64,000 nt of DNA from Acidovorax sp. NB1 (GTDB lineage: Bacteria > Pseudomonadota > Gammaproteobacteria > Burkholderiales > Burkholderiaceae_C). Position 1 is the first letter of the stretch, and the number at the start of each line of letters is the position of its first letter. The translations under genes and the position numbers were made by a program. Positions 49,923 to 58,025 of this stretch are shown in pieces. Below the pieces are notes generated by a model. That model saw only the letters and a program-made list of their open reading frames with translations, did not search any database and was not told the origin of the DNA. The stretch covers positions 124,001-188,000 of the forward strand of contig NZ_BJHU01000040.1 of the NCBI RefSeq assembly GCF_005405905.1, given 5' to 3'.

Positions 49923-50903
49923 TCAGTCGAGTTTGACGCCCGCTGCCTGGATGATCTCGCCCCAGCGCTTGGACTCGGCCCGCGCCATGGCGCGGAACTG
50001 CTCGGGCGTGCCGGGCAGGGCTTCCATGCCGAAGTCGTTCATGCGCTTGACCACAGCGGGGTTGAGCAGGGCCTTGTTCAGGTCCGCGTTCAAACGCGTG
50101 GTGATGGCGGCGGGCAGACCGGCGGGCGCCAGGATGCCCTGGAACGCGAACACCTCGGTGTTGGGCACACCGGCTTCTGCCAGCGTGGGCACGTCGGGCA
50201 ACGCGGCCACGCGTTTGGCCGAGCCGATGGCCAGCGCACGCACCTTGCCCGAGGTGATCACGGGCAGGCCTGCGGCCAGGTCCAGGAACATGCAGGGCAC
50301 CTGCCCACCCATCACATCCTGCAGCGCAGGCGCGGCGCCGCGGTAGGGGATGTGGGTGAGGAAGGTCTTGGTGCGGTTCTTGAACATCTCCATCGCCAGG
50401 TGGTGCGGCGAGCCGTTGCCGGGCGATGCGTAGTTGAGCTTGCCGGGGTTGGCGCGCGCGTAGGCGAGGAATTCCTTCACCGTCTTGGCTTCAAACGACG
50501 GGTGCACCACCAGCGCCAGCGGAAAGCGGCTGATGCCGCCCACGTAGGTGAAGTCCTTTTCGGGGTTGAACGGCAGCTTGGTGAACAGGTGCTCGTTGTA
50601 GGCCAGGATGGCGTTGTCGGCCGACATGAAGGTGTTGCCGTCGGGCTTGGCCGTGGCCACGGCCTGGCCGCCGATGTTGGTGGAGGCGCCGGGGCGGTTG
50701 TCCACAATGATCTGCTGGCCCAGCGTCTGGCGCATGGCCTCGGCCACGGTGCGGGCCAGCACGTCGGTGCCGCCGCCAGCGGGGTACGGAACGACCCAGC
50801 GCAGGGGCTGGTCGGGCCAATTGGCAGACTGGGCAGCGGCCCAGGGCGCGGCGGTGGTGGCGCCTGCAGCGGCCAGGGCGGTCAAGAGGGTACGGCGTTG
50901 CAT
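49923..50903 (-). CDS. Bug-family periplasmic substrate-binding protein
   Basis: This 326-residue protein has an N-terminal signal with RRTLL and a hydrophobic stretch ending AAAQS (cleavage near residue 25), then PDQPLRWVVPYPAGGGTDVLAR, the Bug hallmark, and VDNRPGASTNIGGQAVATAKPDGNTF. It probably binds a carboxylate. It lies 276 bases from the FAH-family gene on the same strand, but the CCCCCTGA element and a dispersed repeat between them argue for separate transcription. Confidence 0.92.
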   Translation of the reverse strand: MQRRTLLTALAAAGATTAAPWAAAQSANWPDQPLRWVVPYPAGGGTDVLARTVAEAMRQTLGQQIIVDNRPGASTNIGGQAVATAKPDGNTFMSADNAILAYNEHLFTKLPFNPEKDFTYVGGISRFPLALVVHPSFEAKTVKEFLAYARANPGKLNYASPGNGSPHHLAMEMFKNRTKTFLTHIPYRGAAPALQDVMGGQVPCMFLDLAAGLPVITSGKVRALAIGSAKRVAALPDVPTLAEAGVPNTEVFAFQGILAPAGLPAAITTRLNADLNKALLNPAVVKRMNDFGMEALPGTPEQFRAMARAESKRWGEIIQAAGVKLD

Positions 50904-50922
50904 GAAACTGTCTCCTTGTTGA

Positions 50923-50990
50923 TACTATAAATTTAATAGCTACCAGCGCTTTCCTATCAGGCGGTAGCACCATTTTTTCTTATATTTCTG
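50923..50990 (+). repeat. Dispersed ~65 bp element, copy E
   Basis: ACTATAAATTTAATAGCTACCAGC..., then CTATCAGGCGGTAGC and TTTTTTCTTATATTT align to copy A almost without gaps. It lies between the Bug receptor and the FAH-family gene. Confidence 0.75.
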
Positions 50991-51031
50991 GCTGTACGCA
51001 TGGCATGGGAAACCAGCGCACGCCAAGGCCA

Positions 51032-51187
51032 GCGCCACCGTGGAACTGGCTCTGCCAGGCCACGGGTGGCGTCCCTCTGAGGGGCTGAGGGCCGCGGCTC
51101 CAAGCCTGCCTGCGCAGGCTTGGACGGCACCGAAGAGCTGCCGCCTCTGCGCGGCCAGCACCGAGACGCCGAAGGCGGCTCAGGGGG
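51032..51187 (-). repeat. CCCCCTGA element, copy 3 (supplies a stop codon)
   Basis: The minus-strand sequence runs CCCCCTGAGCCGCC at its start and ends GGCCTGGCAGAGCCAG and CCACGG, with an inserted middle carrying AAGCCTGCGCAGGCAGGCTT as a further hairpin. The TGA of CCCCCTGA is the stop codon of the FAH-family gene (51180-51182). Confidence 0.72.
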
Positions 51188-52187
51188 CTGCAATAGCTTG
51201 GTCGATGGCGCCGAAGATGCTCGCGCCATCCTTGCCCTTGACCTCGATGCGGATCGTGTCGCCGAACTTCATGAACTCGGTGCTCGGCTTGCCATCTTGA
51301 ATCGTCTCGATGCAGCGCTTTTCGGCAATGCAGCTGTAGCCTTTGGGCCACTCGGTGCGGCCGTTGGCATCAGTCACGCCCTTGTTGCTCACGGTGCCGC
51401 TGCCGATGATGGAGCCCGCGCGCAGGTTGCGCGTCTTGGCCACATGGGCGATGAGCTGGCCGAAGTGGAAGGTCATCTCGGGGCCGGCATCGCACATGCC
51501 GACCTTGCGGCCGTTCCAGGTGGACTGCACGGTGAGGTTCACGCGGCCATGGTCCCAGGCGTCGCCCAGCTCGTCCAGCGTCACGGCCACGGGGCCGAAG
51601 GCGGTGGCGGGCTTGGACTGGAAGAAGCCGAAGCCCTTGGCCAGCTCGGCCGGGATCAGGTTGCGCAGGCTCACGTCGTTGGCAATCATCACCAGGCGGA
51701 TGCCGTCCAGCGCCTGGTCGGCGTTGGTGCCCATCTTCACGTCGCCGGTCACCACGGCGATCTCGGCCTCGAAGTCAATGCCCATGGCTTCGCTGGGCAC
51801 CACCACATCATCGCAGGGGCCGATGAAGTCGTCGCTGCCGCCCTGGTACATCAGGGGGTCGGTATAAAAGCTTTCGGGCACTTCGGAGTTGCGCGCTTTT
51901 CGCACCAGTTCCACGTGGTTGATGTAGGCCGAGCCGTCGGCCCACTGGTAGGCGCGGGGCAACGGGGCCATGCACTGGGCGGGGTCGAAGGGGAACGCGT
52001 GGCGCGCGCGGCCGCTGTTGAGTTGGTCGTACAGGTCCTGCAGCTGGGGCGAGATGAAGCCCCAGTCGTCCAGCGCTTGCTGCAGCTTGCTGGCGATGCC
52101 GGTCGCATAATGGGCTGTGCCCAGGTCGCGGGAGACGACAACCAGTTGGCCGTCGCGCGAGCCGTCTTTGTAGGTAGCGAGTTTCAT
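51180..52187 (-). CDS. Fumarylacetoacetate hydrolase family protein
   Basis: This 335-residue protein has the FAH-type domain with MGIDFEAEIAVVTGDVKMG (metal-ligand Glu/Asp region), RNLIPAELAKGFGFFQSKPATAFGPVAVTLDELGD and SIIGSGTVSNKG. It probably cleaves a C-C bond in an aromatic ring-cleavage product. The length and divergent IclR gene suggest a ring-cleavage pathway such as gentisate, homogentisate or a related one. The last codons, GCC CCC TGA, come from the CCCCCTGA repeat. Confidence 0.9.
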   Translation of the reverse strand: MKLATYKDGSRDGQLVVVSRDLGTAHYATGIASKLQQALDDWGFISPQLQDLYDQLNSGRARHAFPFDPAQCMAPLPRAYQWADGSAYINHVELVRKARNSEVPESFYTDPLMYQGGSDDFIGPCDDVVVPSEAMGIDFEAEIAVVTGDVKMGTNADQALDGIRLVMIANDVSLRNLIPAELAKGFGFFQSKPATAFGPVAVTLDELGDAWDHGRVNLTVQSTWNGRKVGMCDAGPEMTFHFGQLIAHVAKTRNLRAGSIIGSGTVSNKGVTDANGRTEWPKGYSCIAEKRCIETIQDGKPSTEFMKFGDTIRIEVKGKDGASIFGAIDQAIAAP

Positions 52188-52289
52188 GGTGGCAGGACCT
52201 TTGTCTCAGTGGGTGGATGGGCACCGCTAGCGAAAATTACGCTTGGGTAAATTGATTTAACTAAACAAAACTCGCAAATTTTAGTGCAC

Positions 52290-53072
52290 ATGGACAAAGA
52301 ACGTGCAGGAATTCAATCGGTCGAGGTGGGTTTTGCCCTGCTGGAGGGGCTGACACGCTCGCGCGGACCGCTGATGCTCAAGGATGTGGCCGCCTCGGCG
52401 GGCATGAGCGCGGCCAAGGCGCACCGGTATCTGGTGAGCTTTCAGCGCCTGGGCCTGGTCACGCAAGACCCACGCACCGCGCGCTATGACCTGGGGCCCG
52501 CCGCACTCAAGCTGGGCCTGGCGTCGCTGGCGCGGCTGGATGCCGTGCGCCTGGCGCGCGAGCGCATGCCGGAGCTGATGGAGAGCATCGGCCACACCCT
52601 GGCGCTGGCCGTGTGGGGCAACCATGGCCCGACCATCGTGCACTGGGAGGAATCGCCCCAGGCCGTCACCGCCAACCTGCGCCTGGGCGATGTGATGCCG
52701 CTGCTGTCGTCGGCCACGGGGCGGTGTTTTGCGGCCTTCATGCCGCCCGACCTGGTGGCGCCGCTGATCAAGGAAGAACTGGCCCGCGCCGTGAAAATGC
52801 GACGCACCGACCTGCCCGCCACCCAGGTCGAGGTGAATGCCTTGCTGGCCGAGGTGCGCGAGCGCGGCGCCGCCCGCGTGGTCGATACCCTGCTGCCCGG
52901 CATCGTGGCTTTTTGCGCGCCCGTGTTCGATTCGGACGGCCACCTGGAGCTGGGCATCACCACGCTGGGCTCGATTGCCACCTTCGACCCCGAGTGGGAC
53001 GGCGCCATCGACGCCCCACTGCGCACCGCCGCTGGCCAGCTTTCGCGCGATCTGGGCGCGGGCAGCGCCTGA
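52290..53072 (+). CDS. IclR-family transcriptional regulator
   Basis: This 260-residue protein has an IclR winged helix (IQSVEVGFALLEGLTRSRGPLMLKDVAASAGMSAAKAHRYLVSFQRLGLV) and an effector domain with MPLLSSATGRCFAAF and ITTLGSIATF. It is divergent from the FAH gene over an AT-rich 100 bases and likely regulates that gene. The ATG at 52290 is preferred over a GTG two codons earlier. Confidence 0.91.
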   Translation: MDKERAGIQSVEVGFALLEGLTRSRGPLMLKDVAASAGMSAAKAHRYLVSFQRLGLVTQDPRTARYDLGPAALKLGLASLARLDAVRLARERMPELMESIGHTLALAVWGNHGPTIVHWEESPQAVTANLRLGDVMPLLSSATGRCFAAFMPPDLVAPLIKEELARAVKMRRTDLPATQVEVNALLAEVRERGAARVVDTLLPGIVAFCAPVFDSDGHLELGITTLGSIATFDPEWDGAIDAPLRTAAGQLSRDLGAGSA

Positions 53073-53093
53073 CCCGCGCGCGCACCGTACCGC

Positions 53094-54254
53094 ATGCCCC
53101 GCCGCGCGCTGGTTGCCATCACCGCCCTGGTGCTTGCCCTGCACTGGCTGGTGCTGAGTGGCGTGCCGCTGGCCTGGGACAGCCCGGCGCAGCCCACGGG
53201 CCAGGTGTTCAGCACCCGCAGCATTGCCGCCGCCCCGCCGCCCGCGTTGCCTGCTACGGCGCTAGCACCGGTTGCCCAGGCCGCCCCGCCAGCCCCCCCC
53301 CTACCCGCCGCCCGAAAAAAGCCCCCGGCCCGCACCACGCCCTCACCCAACACTTCCACCGCCCCTGCGGCGACGCCCGCAGCCCCACAGCCGCCAGCAG
53401 ACGCCACAACCACAGCTACCGAAGTGGGCACTGACACAGCGGCAGCCCCGCCCACTGAAACCCTTGCCCCCCCCGCCGAGGTAGCGGCAGCAGCCCCCGA
53501 AGCCCCGGCCTCAGCCGCCACGCGCCCCGCCCCCCCAGCCGAAAGCACCACCGGGGTGGACATCACCCCGCCGGGTGCTGGCACGGGCCAGACGCCCCAG
53601 CAGGCGCCGCCCCCCGCCCGCCTGCCACCGCCCACGCGGCTGGCGTTTGACGTGAGCGGGCAGGCCAAAAAGTTCGCTTACAGCGCCCGCGCCGAGCTGC
53701 TGTGGCAACACGATGGCAGCCGCTACGAGGCACGGCAGGAGATCAGCGCCTTCCTGGTGGGCACCCGCGCGCAGCGCAGCGTGGGCGCCATCACGGCGCA
53801 GGGGCTGATGCCCGACAAGTTCTCCGACAAATCCCGCAGCGAACAGGCCGCCCACTTCGACTACGCCCAGGGCCGCGTCACCTTCAGCGCCAACACCCCA
53901 CAGGCCCCCGCCAGCCCCGGTGTGCAAGACCGCCTGAGCGTGTTCATCCAGCTGGGCGCCCTGCTGGCCGCCGACCCCGGGCGTTTTGTGCCCGGCACCC
54001 AGATCGCGCTCACCACCGTCAGCGCCCGCAGCGCCGACCGCTGGACCTTCACCATCGAAGGCCCTGAAACGCTGGACCTGCCCTTGGGCGCCACCCCCAC
54101 GCTCAAACTGCAGCGCCTGCCCCGCAAGGACTACGACCAGAAGGCCGAGCTGTGGGTGGCGCCCTCGCTGGGCTACCTGCCCGTGCGCATCAAGCTCACG
54201 CAGGCCAATGGCGACTTTGCCGACCTGCAGCTGCGCAACAGCGGCGCACCCTGA
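53094..54254 (+). CDS. DUF3108 domain protein with Pro/Ala-rich linker
   Basis: This 386-residue protein has one N-terminal membrane segment (ALVAITALVLALHWLVLSGVPLAW), then about 130 residues rich in Pro, Ala and Thr, then the DUF3108 domain from about residue 180 (LAFDVSGQAKKFAYSARAELLWQHDGSRYEAR) to the end with LPVRIKLTQANGDFADLQLR. This is a periplasmic protein of unknown function anchored in the inner membrane, the linker spanning the cell wall (inference). It begins 21 bases after the IclR stop. Confidence 0.8.
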   Translation: MPRRALVAITALVLALHWLVLSGVPLAWDSPAQPTGQVFSTRSIAAAPPPALPATALAPVAQAAPPAPPLPAARKKPPARTTPSPNTSTAPAATPAAPQPPADATTTATEVGTDTAAAPPTETLAPPAEVAAAAPEAPASAATRPAPPAESTTGVDITPPGAGTGQTPQQAPPPARLPPPTRLAFDVSGQAKKFAYSARAELLWQHDGSRYEARQEISAFLVGTRAQRSVGAITAQGLMPDKFSDKSRSEQAAHFDYAQGRVTFSANTPQAPASPGVQDRLSVFIQLGALLAADPGRFVPGTQIALTTVSARSADRWTFTIEGPETLDLPLGATPTLKLQRLPRKDYDQKAELWVAPSLGYLPVRIKLTQANGDFADLQLRNSGAP

Positions 54255-54519
54255 CCCCAGACGGAACAGCGCCCCAGGCCGAGTGTTGCGCCCATACGCC
54301 ACCGGGGCAAAAAAGCCCCACCAGCCCGGCGCACTGCGTTTTTCGTGAAATACTGGCTGCAACAGGGTTGATGCGGTGCGGCGAGTGTTCTGGTTGGCAG
54401 GCCTTCTCAAGGCCCGACAAGACACCACCCCACCGTCGGGATACCCCGCAAGCCGCCCCCGGGGCTTGAACTCTGCGTGACTGCTGTCATCTGAATTTCA
54501 AATCAACCAGGGGAACACG

Positions 54520-54819
54520 ATGCACATGCTCTACGACTCAGAATCCTTCGTGGTAGTCCACATGCTGCCCGACGCCGTGGAGAAAAAGAGCGCCCAGGCA
54601 CTCAACGACACCGCCCCCGCCGCCCCCCAGCTCGCCCGCCACGGCTTTGAAATCGTGGACAAGCGCTCGGGCAAAGAGGTCTACCTCGACGGTTCCTGGG
54701 CCGAGATGTTCCAGGAGCAGATCCTGGCTTGGCAACGCGACACCCCCACACAGGAAGAAGTGGAAGATGCACTGGACCGCTACGCGGGGCTGGCGCAGAA
54801 CCCTGTGGTGGTTCATTGA
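54520..54819 (+). CDS. DUF3567 family protein
   Basis: This 99-residue protein fits the DUF3567 family of betaproteobacteria: MLYDSESFVVVHML, HGFEIVDKRSGKEVYLDGSWAEMFQEQI and EEVEDALDRYAGLAQNPVVVH. Function is unknown. The 265 bases upstream hold a GGGGC-aaaaaa-GCCCC hairpin near 54305 and no gene. A CCCCCTGA element starts three bases after the stop. Confidence 0.85.
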   Translation: MHMLYDSESFVVVHMLPDAVEKKSAQALNDTAPAAPQLARHGFEIVDKRSGKEVYLDGSWAEMFQEQILAWQRDTPTQEEVEDALDRYAGLAQNPVVVH

Positions 54820-54822
54820 TTC

Positions 54823-54868
54823 CCCCCTGAGGCGCTACGCGCCTTCCCCCCAGGGGGACGACGACTTC
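54823..54868 (+). repeat. CCCCCTGA element, copy 4 (short)
   Basis: CCCCCCTGAGGCGCTACGCG and CTTCCCCCCAGGGGGACG follow the DUF3567 stop directly. The second half with GGCCTGGC found in the other copies is absent. Confidence 0.65.
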
Positions 54869-54939
54869 GCTGCGGGGCGGCCCTTGCTTGTCGTCCCTCG
54901 CGATGGCGTAGTGACAGTTTCGAAGGCGCCCCGCCCAGT

Positions 54940-56019
54940 CTAAGCCCCGGAGCCAGCTGCCGCTGGCGGGTAGATCCGCCGGTACATCGGGTCCACTAGC
55001 ATCAGCACCGCAATCAAGCGGCAGACCTGGAAAGCGGTGACCACCGGCACCCCCAGCTGCAGCACCTTGGCGGTGATGGCCATTTCGGTGATGCCGCCCG
55101 GGGACGTGCCCAGCAGCAGCGTGACCCAGGGCAGGCCCGTGGCCCAGGCCAGCGCCCCGGCAAACAGGGCGCACACCCCCATCAGCCCCAGCGTGCCCAC
55201 TGCCACCGTGGCCAGCCAGCGCGGCGCGGTGTGCAAGAACTCCCGGCGAAAACGCACGCCCAGGCTCACGCCAATCACCAGCTGCGCCGCATTCACCAGC
55301 CCCTGTGGCACGGCCGACAGGCCCAGGCCCGCCATGGTGAGCCCCATGGACACCAGCATCGCCCCCATGAACCAGGGGTTGGCGCGGCCTAGCCGGTCCA
55401 TCACCACCGCGCCGGCGCCCGTCATCAGTGCCATCAATGCCAGACCAGGCCAGTGCACCACACGCAGCGTAGGCGGCAGGATGTCGAGGCCATGCAGGCC
55501 GCTCCACTGCAGCGCAAACGGAATCGTCACCGTGACGATGAGCAGGCGCAGGCTGTGGCTGGCGGCCACCAGGTCGGTGCGCGCGTTTTCGCGCTCAGAG
55601 AGCAGGGTCATCTCGGACGCCGCCCCAATCGCCCCCGCAAAGTAGCTGGTGGCGCGCAGCATGGGCGCGGGCACACCGTGCATGCGCGGGGCGTGCACGC
55701 GGTACAGCCAGGCGCCAAACAACCAGCCCAGGAACAGCGCCCAAACGATGCCCAGCACGATGGCCCACCACAGGCCCCCGATCAGCGCCACCACCTCGGG
55801 CGTGAAGTACAGGCCCAGCGCCGCGCCAATGGTCCACTGTCCGGCGTTGCGCAGCGGGCCCCAGCTTTCGGTGGGCCCGCCTGCAATCGACACCAGCGAG
55901 GTGGCCAGCAGGGGGCCGATCATCCATGGCAGCGGGGTCTGGAGCGCCACACAGGCGGCAGCCGCCGCCCAGGCCAGGGCGAGCGTGGCGAGGACACGGG
56001 CAACAAAAGGAAAACGCAT
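54940..56019 (-). CDS. AbrB-family membrane protein (ammonia-monooxygenase-like annotation)
   Basis: This 359-residue protein has about ten transmembrane segments in two AbrB duplicate halves, with PLPWMIGPLLATSLVSIAGG and, in the second half, LPWVTLLLGTSPGGITEMAITAKVLQLGVPVVTAFQVCRLI. Despite the name used in databases for this family, it is not a DNA-binding regulator. It may be a transporter. The ATG at 56019 precedes the first membrane segment; upstream in-frame sequence to 56205 looks non-coding. Confidence 0.83.
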   Translation of the reverse strand: MRFPFVARVLATLALAWAAAAACVALQTPLPWMIGPLLATSLVSIAGGPTESWGPLRNAGQWTIGAALGLYFTPEVVALIGGLWWAIVLGIVWALFLGWLFGAWLYRVHAPRMHGVPAPMLRATSYFAGAIGAASEMTLLSERENARTDLVAASHSLRLLIVTVTIPFALQWSGLHGLDILPPTLRVVHWPGLALMALMTGAGAVVMDRLGRANPWFMGAMLVSMGLTMAGLGLSAVPQGLVNAAQLVIGVSLGVRFRREFLHTAPRWLATVAVGTLGLMGVCALFAGALAWATGLPWVTLLLGTSPGGITEMAITAKVLQLGVPVVTAFQVCRLIAVLMLVDPMYRRIYPPAAAGSGA

Positions 56020-56249
56020 ACGGGCAGAGCGGCGGGCCGGGGAAGGAAGGCGGGGAGAAAACCGGGGCGCAGCCAGACGGAGCAACAGCCTCAGCCACCA
56101 AGGCCTGCCGCACGCGCCTGTGCTGCGACGTTCGAGCCACCAAGTATCGCGCCGCCACTGCCACGCCACTCCCACCAGGCCCTGCCCAGGCAGCATGGCA
56201 GCCATCGCCAGGAGGAAACCGCTGCGGCGACTACCTCTCAGGCGACCAT

Positions 56250-56315
56250 TTCAAGCAAAAACAGGCCTTTGCGCGCATCCACCTTGCCCTAATAGCTATG
56301 TTTTTTAGGAGCAAC
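56250..56315 (-). repeat. Dispersed ~65 bp element, copy F
   Basis: On the minus strand it reads CTAAAAAACATAGCTATTAG, GGATGCGCGCAAAGGCC and TTTTTGCTTGAAAT in that order, matching copies B and D. It lies downstream of the hemerythrin gene, within the longest gene-free stretch of the window (56020-56314). Confidence 0.75.
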
Positions 56316-56887
56316 TACCGCGCACCGCGCCGCGAAGCCATCTCCTGCCCCATGGCCGCCAGGGTGGCAGGCGCCAGCAGCGCCAGCGCTGCGGGGTAGG
56401 CCGTGCCCTCTTCCGCCGCTATGTGGTCTGCATAGCGCTGGGCAAACCGGTCGAGCGCCGCGTCGTCCCCGGGCGTGAACGGGGCCGCAGCCGCATCAGT
56501 CGCATCAACCAGCGCCAGCAAGGGCACACGCGCCGCCGCCCAGTCGGCCGTCATGGCCAGATGGTCCTGCTGCAGCTGCTGCACCAGCGTTTGCACGTCG
56601 GACGACGCCTGGGCCAGCAGCAGCGGGAACACATGCAGTTCTTCGTCTTCATGGTGCAGCGGCGCGGCAATGTCGAAATAGCGCAGCACATCGCGCGCGG
56701 CCTGGCGGGCGTCTTCGTCGGCGCCGTGCTGGCGCACATGGGCGCGCAGCCGCGCGAGCAGGGCCAGGGTGCGCTGAACGCGCTCGTGGCAGGCCTCCAG
56801 CATGGCAAAGGGCTGCTCAAACCCCACGGCCGGGGCGCTGAAGCCCGGCAGGTGGCGGGCCGTTGGGCCCGAGGGGGTGGCGGACAC
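56315..56887 (-). CDS. Hemerythrin-domain protein
   Basis: This 190-residue protein has a hemerythrin HHE fold: FAMLEACHERVQRTLALL, LHHEDEELHVFPLL, DHLAMTADW and YADHIAAEEGTAYPAALALL give the His/Glu/Asp di-iron ligands. It may bind oxygen or nitric oxide, or act in iron-sulfur repair. The GTG at 56887 lies five bases after the upstream stop and is the best start. It is the last gene of the run starting with the reductase and NnrS genes. Confidence 0.85.
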   Translation of the reverse strand: MSATPSGPTARHLPGFSAPAVGFEQPFAMLEACHERVQRTLALLARLRAHVRQHGADEDARQAARDVLRYFDIAAPLHHEDEELHVFPLLLAQASSDVQTLVQQLQQDHLAMTADWAAARVPLLALVDATDAAAAPFTPGDDAALDRFAQRYADHIAAEEGTAYPAALALLAPATLAAMGQEMASRRGAR

Positions 56888-56891
56888 CGTC

Positions 56892-57305
56892 TCAGCCCAG
56901 ACGCACAGGCTGGCCCTGGCGGTTGAACGGGATGTAGGCGCCATGTGCGCCGCCCTTGATTGCGTCCACCATCCGCTGCAAGGGCGCCTCGGCATCGGCG
57001 CTGGTGGGTGCCTGGTTCAGGGTGCCGGACAGCGCCGCCGCGAACACCATGGCCCAGTCGTGGCCCGGGGCGGTGAACTGGCGCGCCTCTTCCACCAGCG
57101 CGCTGAACGACGCCAGCTCCTGCGGCGTCTTGTCCACACACATCAGCGGCACCAGGGCACCGCCCTGCCCGGCCTCAAAACGCGCACGCTGGGCAGGGGT
57201 GGCGTCGTCGGGCAACTCGGCAGCGGCAAACACAAACAGCAGGCGCTGGGGCTCGGGCTGCTGGCGCGCGGCCTGCAGCAGGTCGTCAAAGCTGGCAATT
57301 TCCAT
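56892..57305 (-). CDS. Small uncharacterised protein next to hemerythrin
   Basis: This 137-residue protein has no recognised catalytic motif. Visible parts are ASFDDLLQAARQQPEPQRLLFVFAAAELPDDATPAQRARFEAGQGGALVPLMCVDKTPQELASF and GHDWAMVFAAALSGTLN, ending GAYIPFNRQGQPVRLG. Similar proteins are often labelled ribonucleotide reductase subunit alpha, probably by transfer from the neighbouring reductase. It is five bases from the hemerythrin gene. The ATG at 57305 was preferred to an adjoining GTG. Confidence 0.72.
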   Translation of the reverse strand: MEIASFDDLLQAARQQPEPQRLLFVFAAAELPDDATPAQRARFEAGQGGALVPLMCVDKTPQELASFSALVEEARQFTAPGHDWAMVFAAALSGTLNQAPTSADAEAPLQRMVDAIKGGAHGAYIPFNRQGQPVRLG

Positions 57306-57333
57306 CACAAGGTTCCGTCATCAAAAAAGCAGG

Positions 57334-58011
57334 TCAAAAGCCGGGCACCACGCCCCGGTTGGCGTCCAGCGTGCTCACATAAGCACTGGGCATGGGCCGC
57401 GCACGCACGGCCTTGCGCGACAACACGGTGCCGATGCTCACGAAACACAGGGCCAGCTCGGACGGCGCCAGCTGGAACAGTGCCCGCAGGCTGTCGGCCT
57501 TGAGCGCCTTGCCGCTGGTGAGCGCCGAGCCATAACCCAGCGCCGTGGCCATGAGCAGCATGTTCTGCACGGCACAACCGGCGGACACAGTGCGCTCGGC
57601 CAGGTCGATGTCGGCATCGCCGCGTTCTGCATCCACCACGGCCAACAACAGCACGGGCGAGCGGTAGGCCTTTTCGCGCGCCTGCTCGGCCTGCTCGGGG
57701 GTGGCGGCAGGGTCGCGCTCCCGCAGGGCCTGGGCAAACACATCGGCCAGTGGCGTGCGCGATGCCTCGGGCACCAGCACAAACCGCCAGGGCACCAGCT
57801 GGCCATGGTCGGGCGCGTGCGCGGCTGCACTCAGGATCTGCGCCAGCTCGGCCGCCCCTGGCCCTGGCGCGCCCAGGCGCTTGGGCAGGATGGTCTGGCG
57901 CGACTGGATCAGCGCCGCCGCCATGCCCGCCACGTCGTCGGACACGGGCGCGCGCACGGCAGCGGATATCGATTTGGGTGAAGGGCTCAAAGGCCAGGGG
58001 ATGACAGCCAT
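57334..58011 (-). CDS. Nitroreductase-family protein (YdjA-like)
   Basis: This 225-residue FMN-binding protein has MAAALIQSRQTILPKRLGAPGPGAAELAQILSAAAHAPDHGQLVPWRFVLV near the N-terminus and GCAVQNMLLMATALGYGSALTSGKAL later, as in small YdjA-type nitroreductases. It has an N-terminal extension before the domain, so a later start is possible. It lies in the run with NnrS and the reductase. Confidence 0.86.
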   Translation of the reverse strand: MAVIPWPLSPSPKSISAAVRAPVSDDVAGMAAALIQSRQTILPKRLGAPGPGAAELAQILSAAAHAPDHGQLVPWRFVLVPEASRTPLADVFAQALRERDPAATPEQAEQAREKAYRSPVLLLAVVDAERGDADIDLAERTVSAGCAVQNMLLMATALGYGSALTSGKALKADSLRALFQLAPSELALCFVSIGTVLSRKAVRARPMPSAYVSTLDANRGVVPGF

Positions 58012-58025
58012 GACAAAAATCCTTC

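Noticed and set aside
54303..54325. GGGGC-aaaaaa-GCCCC hairpin as a terminator of the DUF3108 gene
   Set aside because: The stem is only five bases and no T tract follows, so I could not support a separate terminator call.
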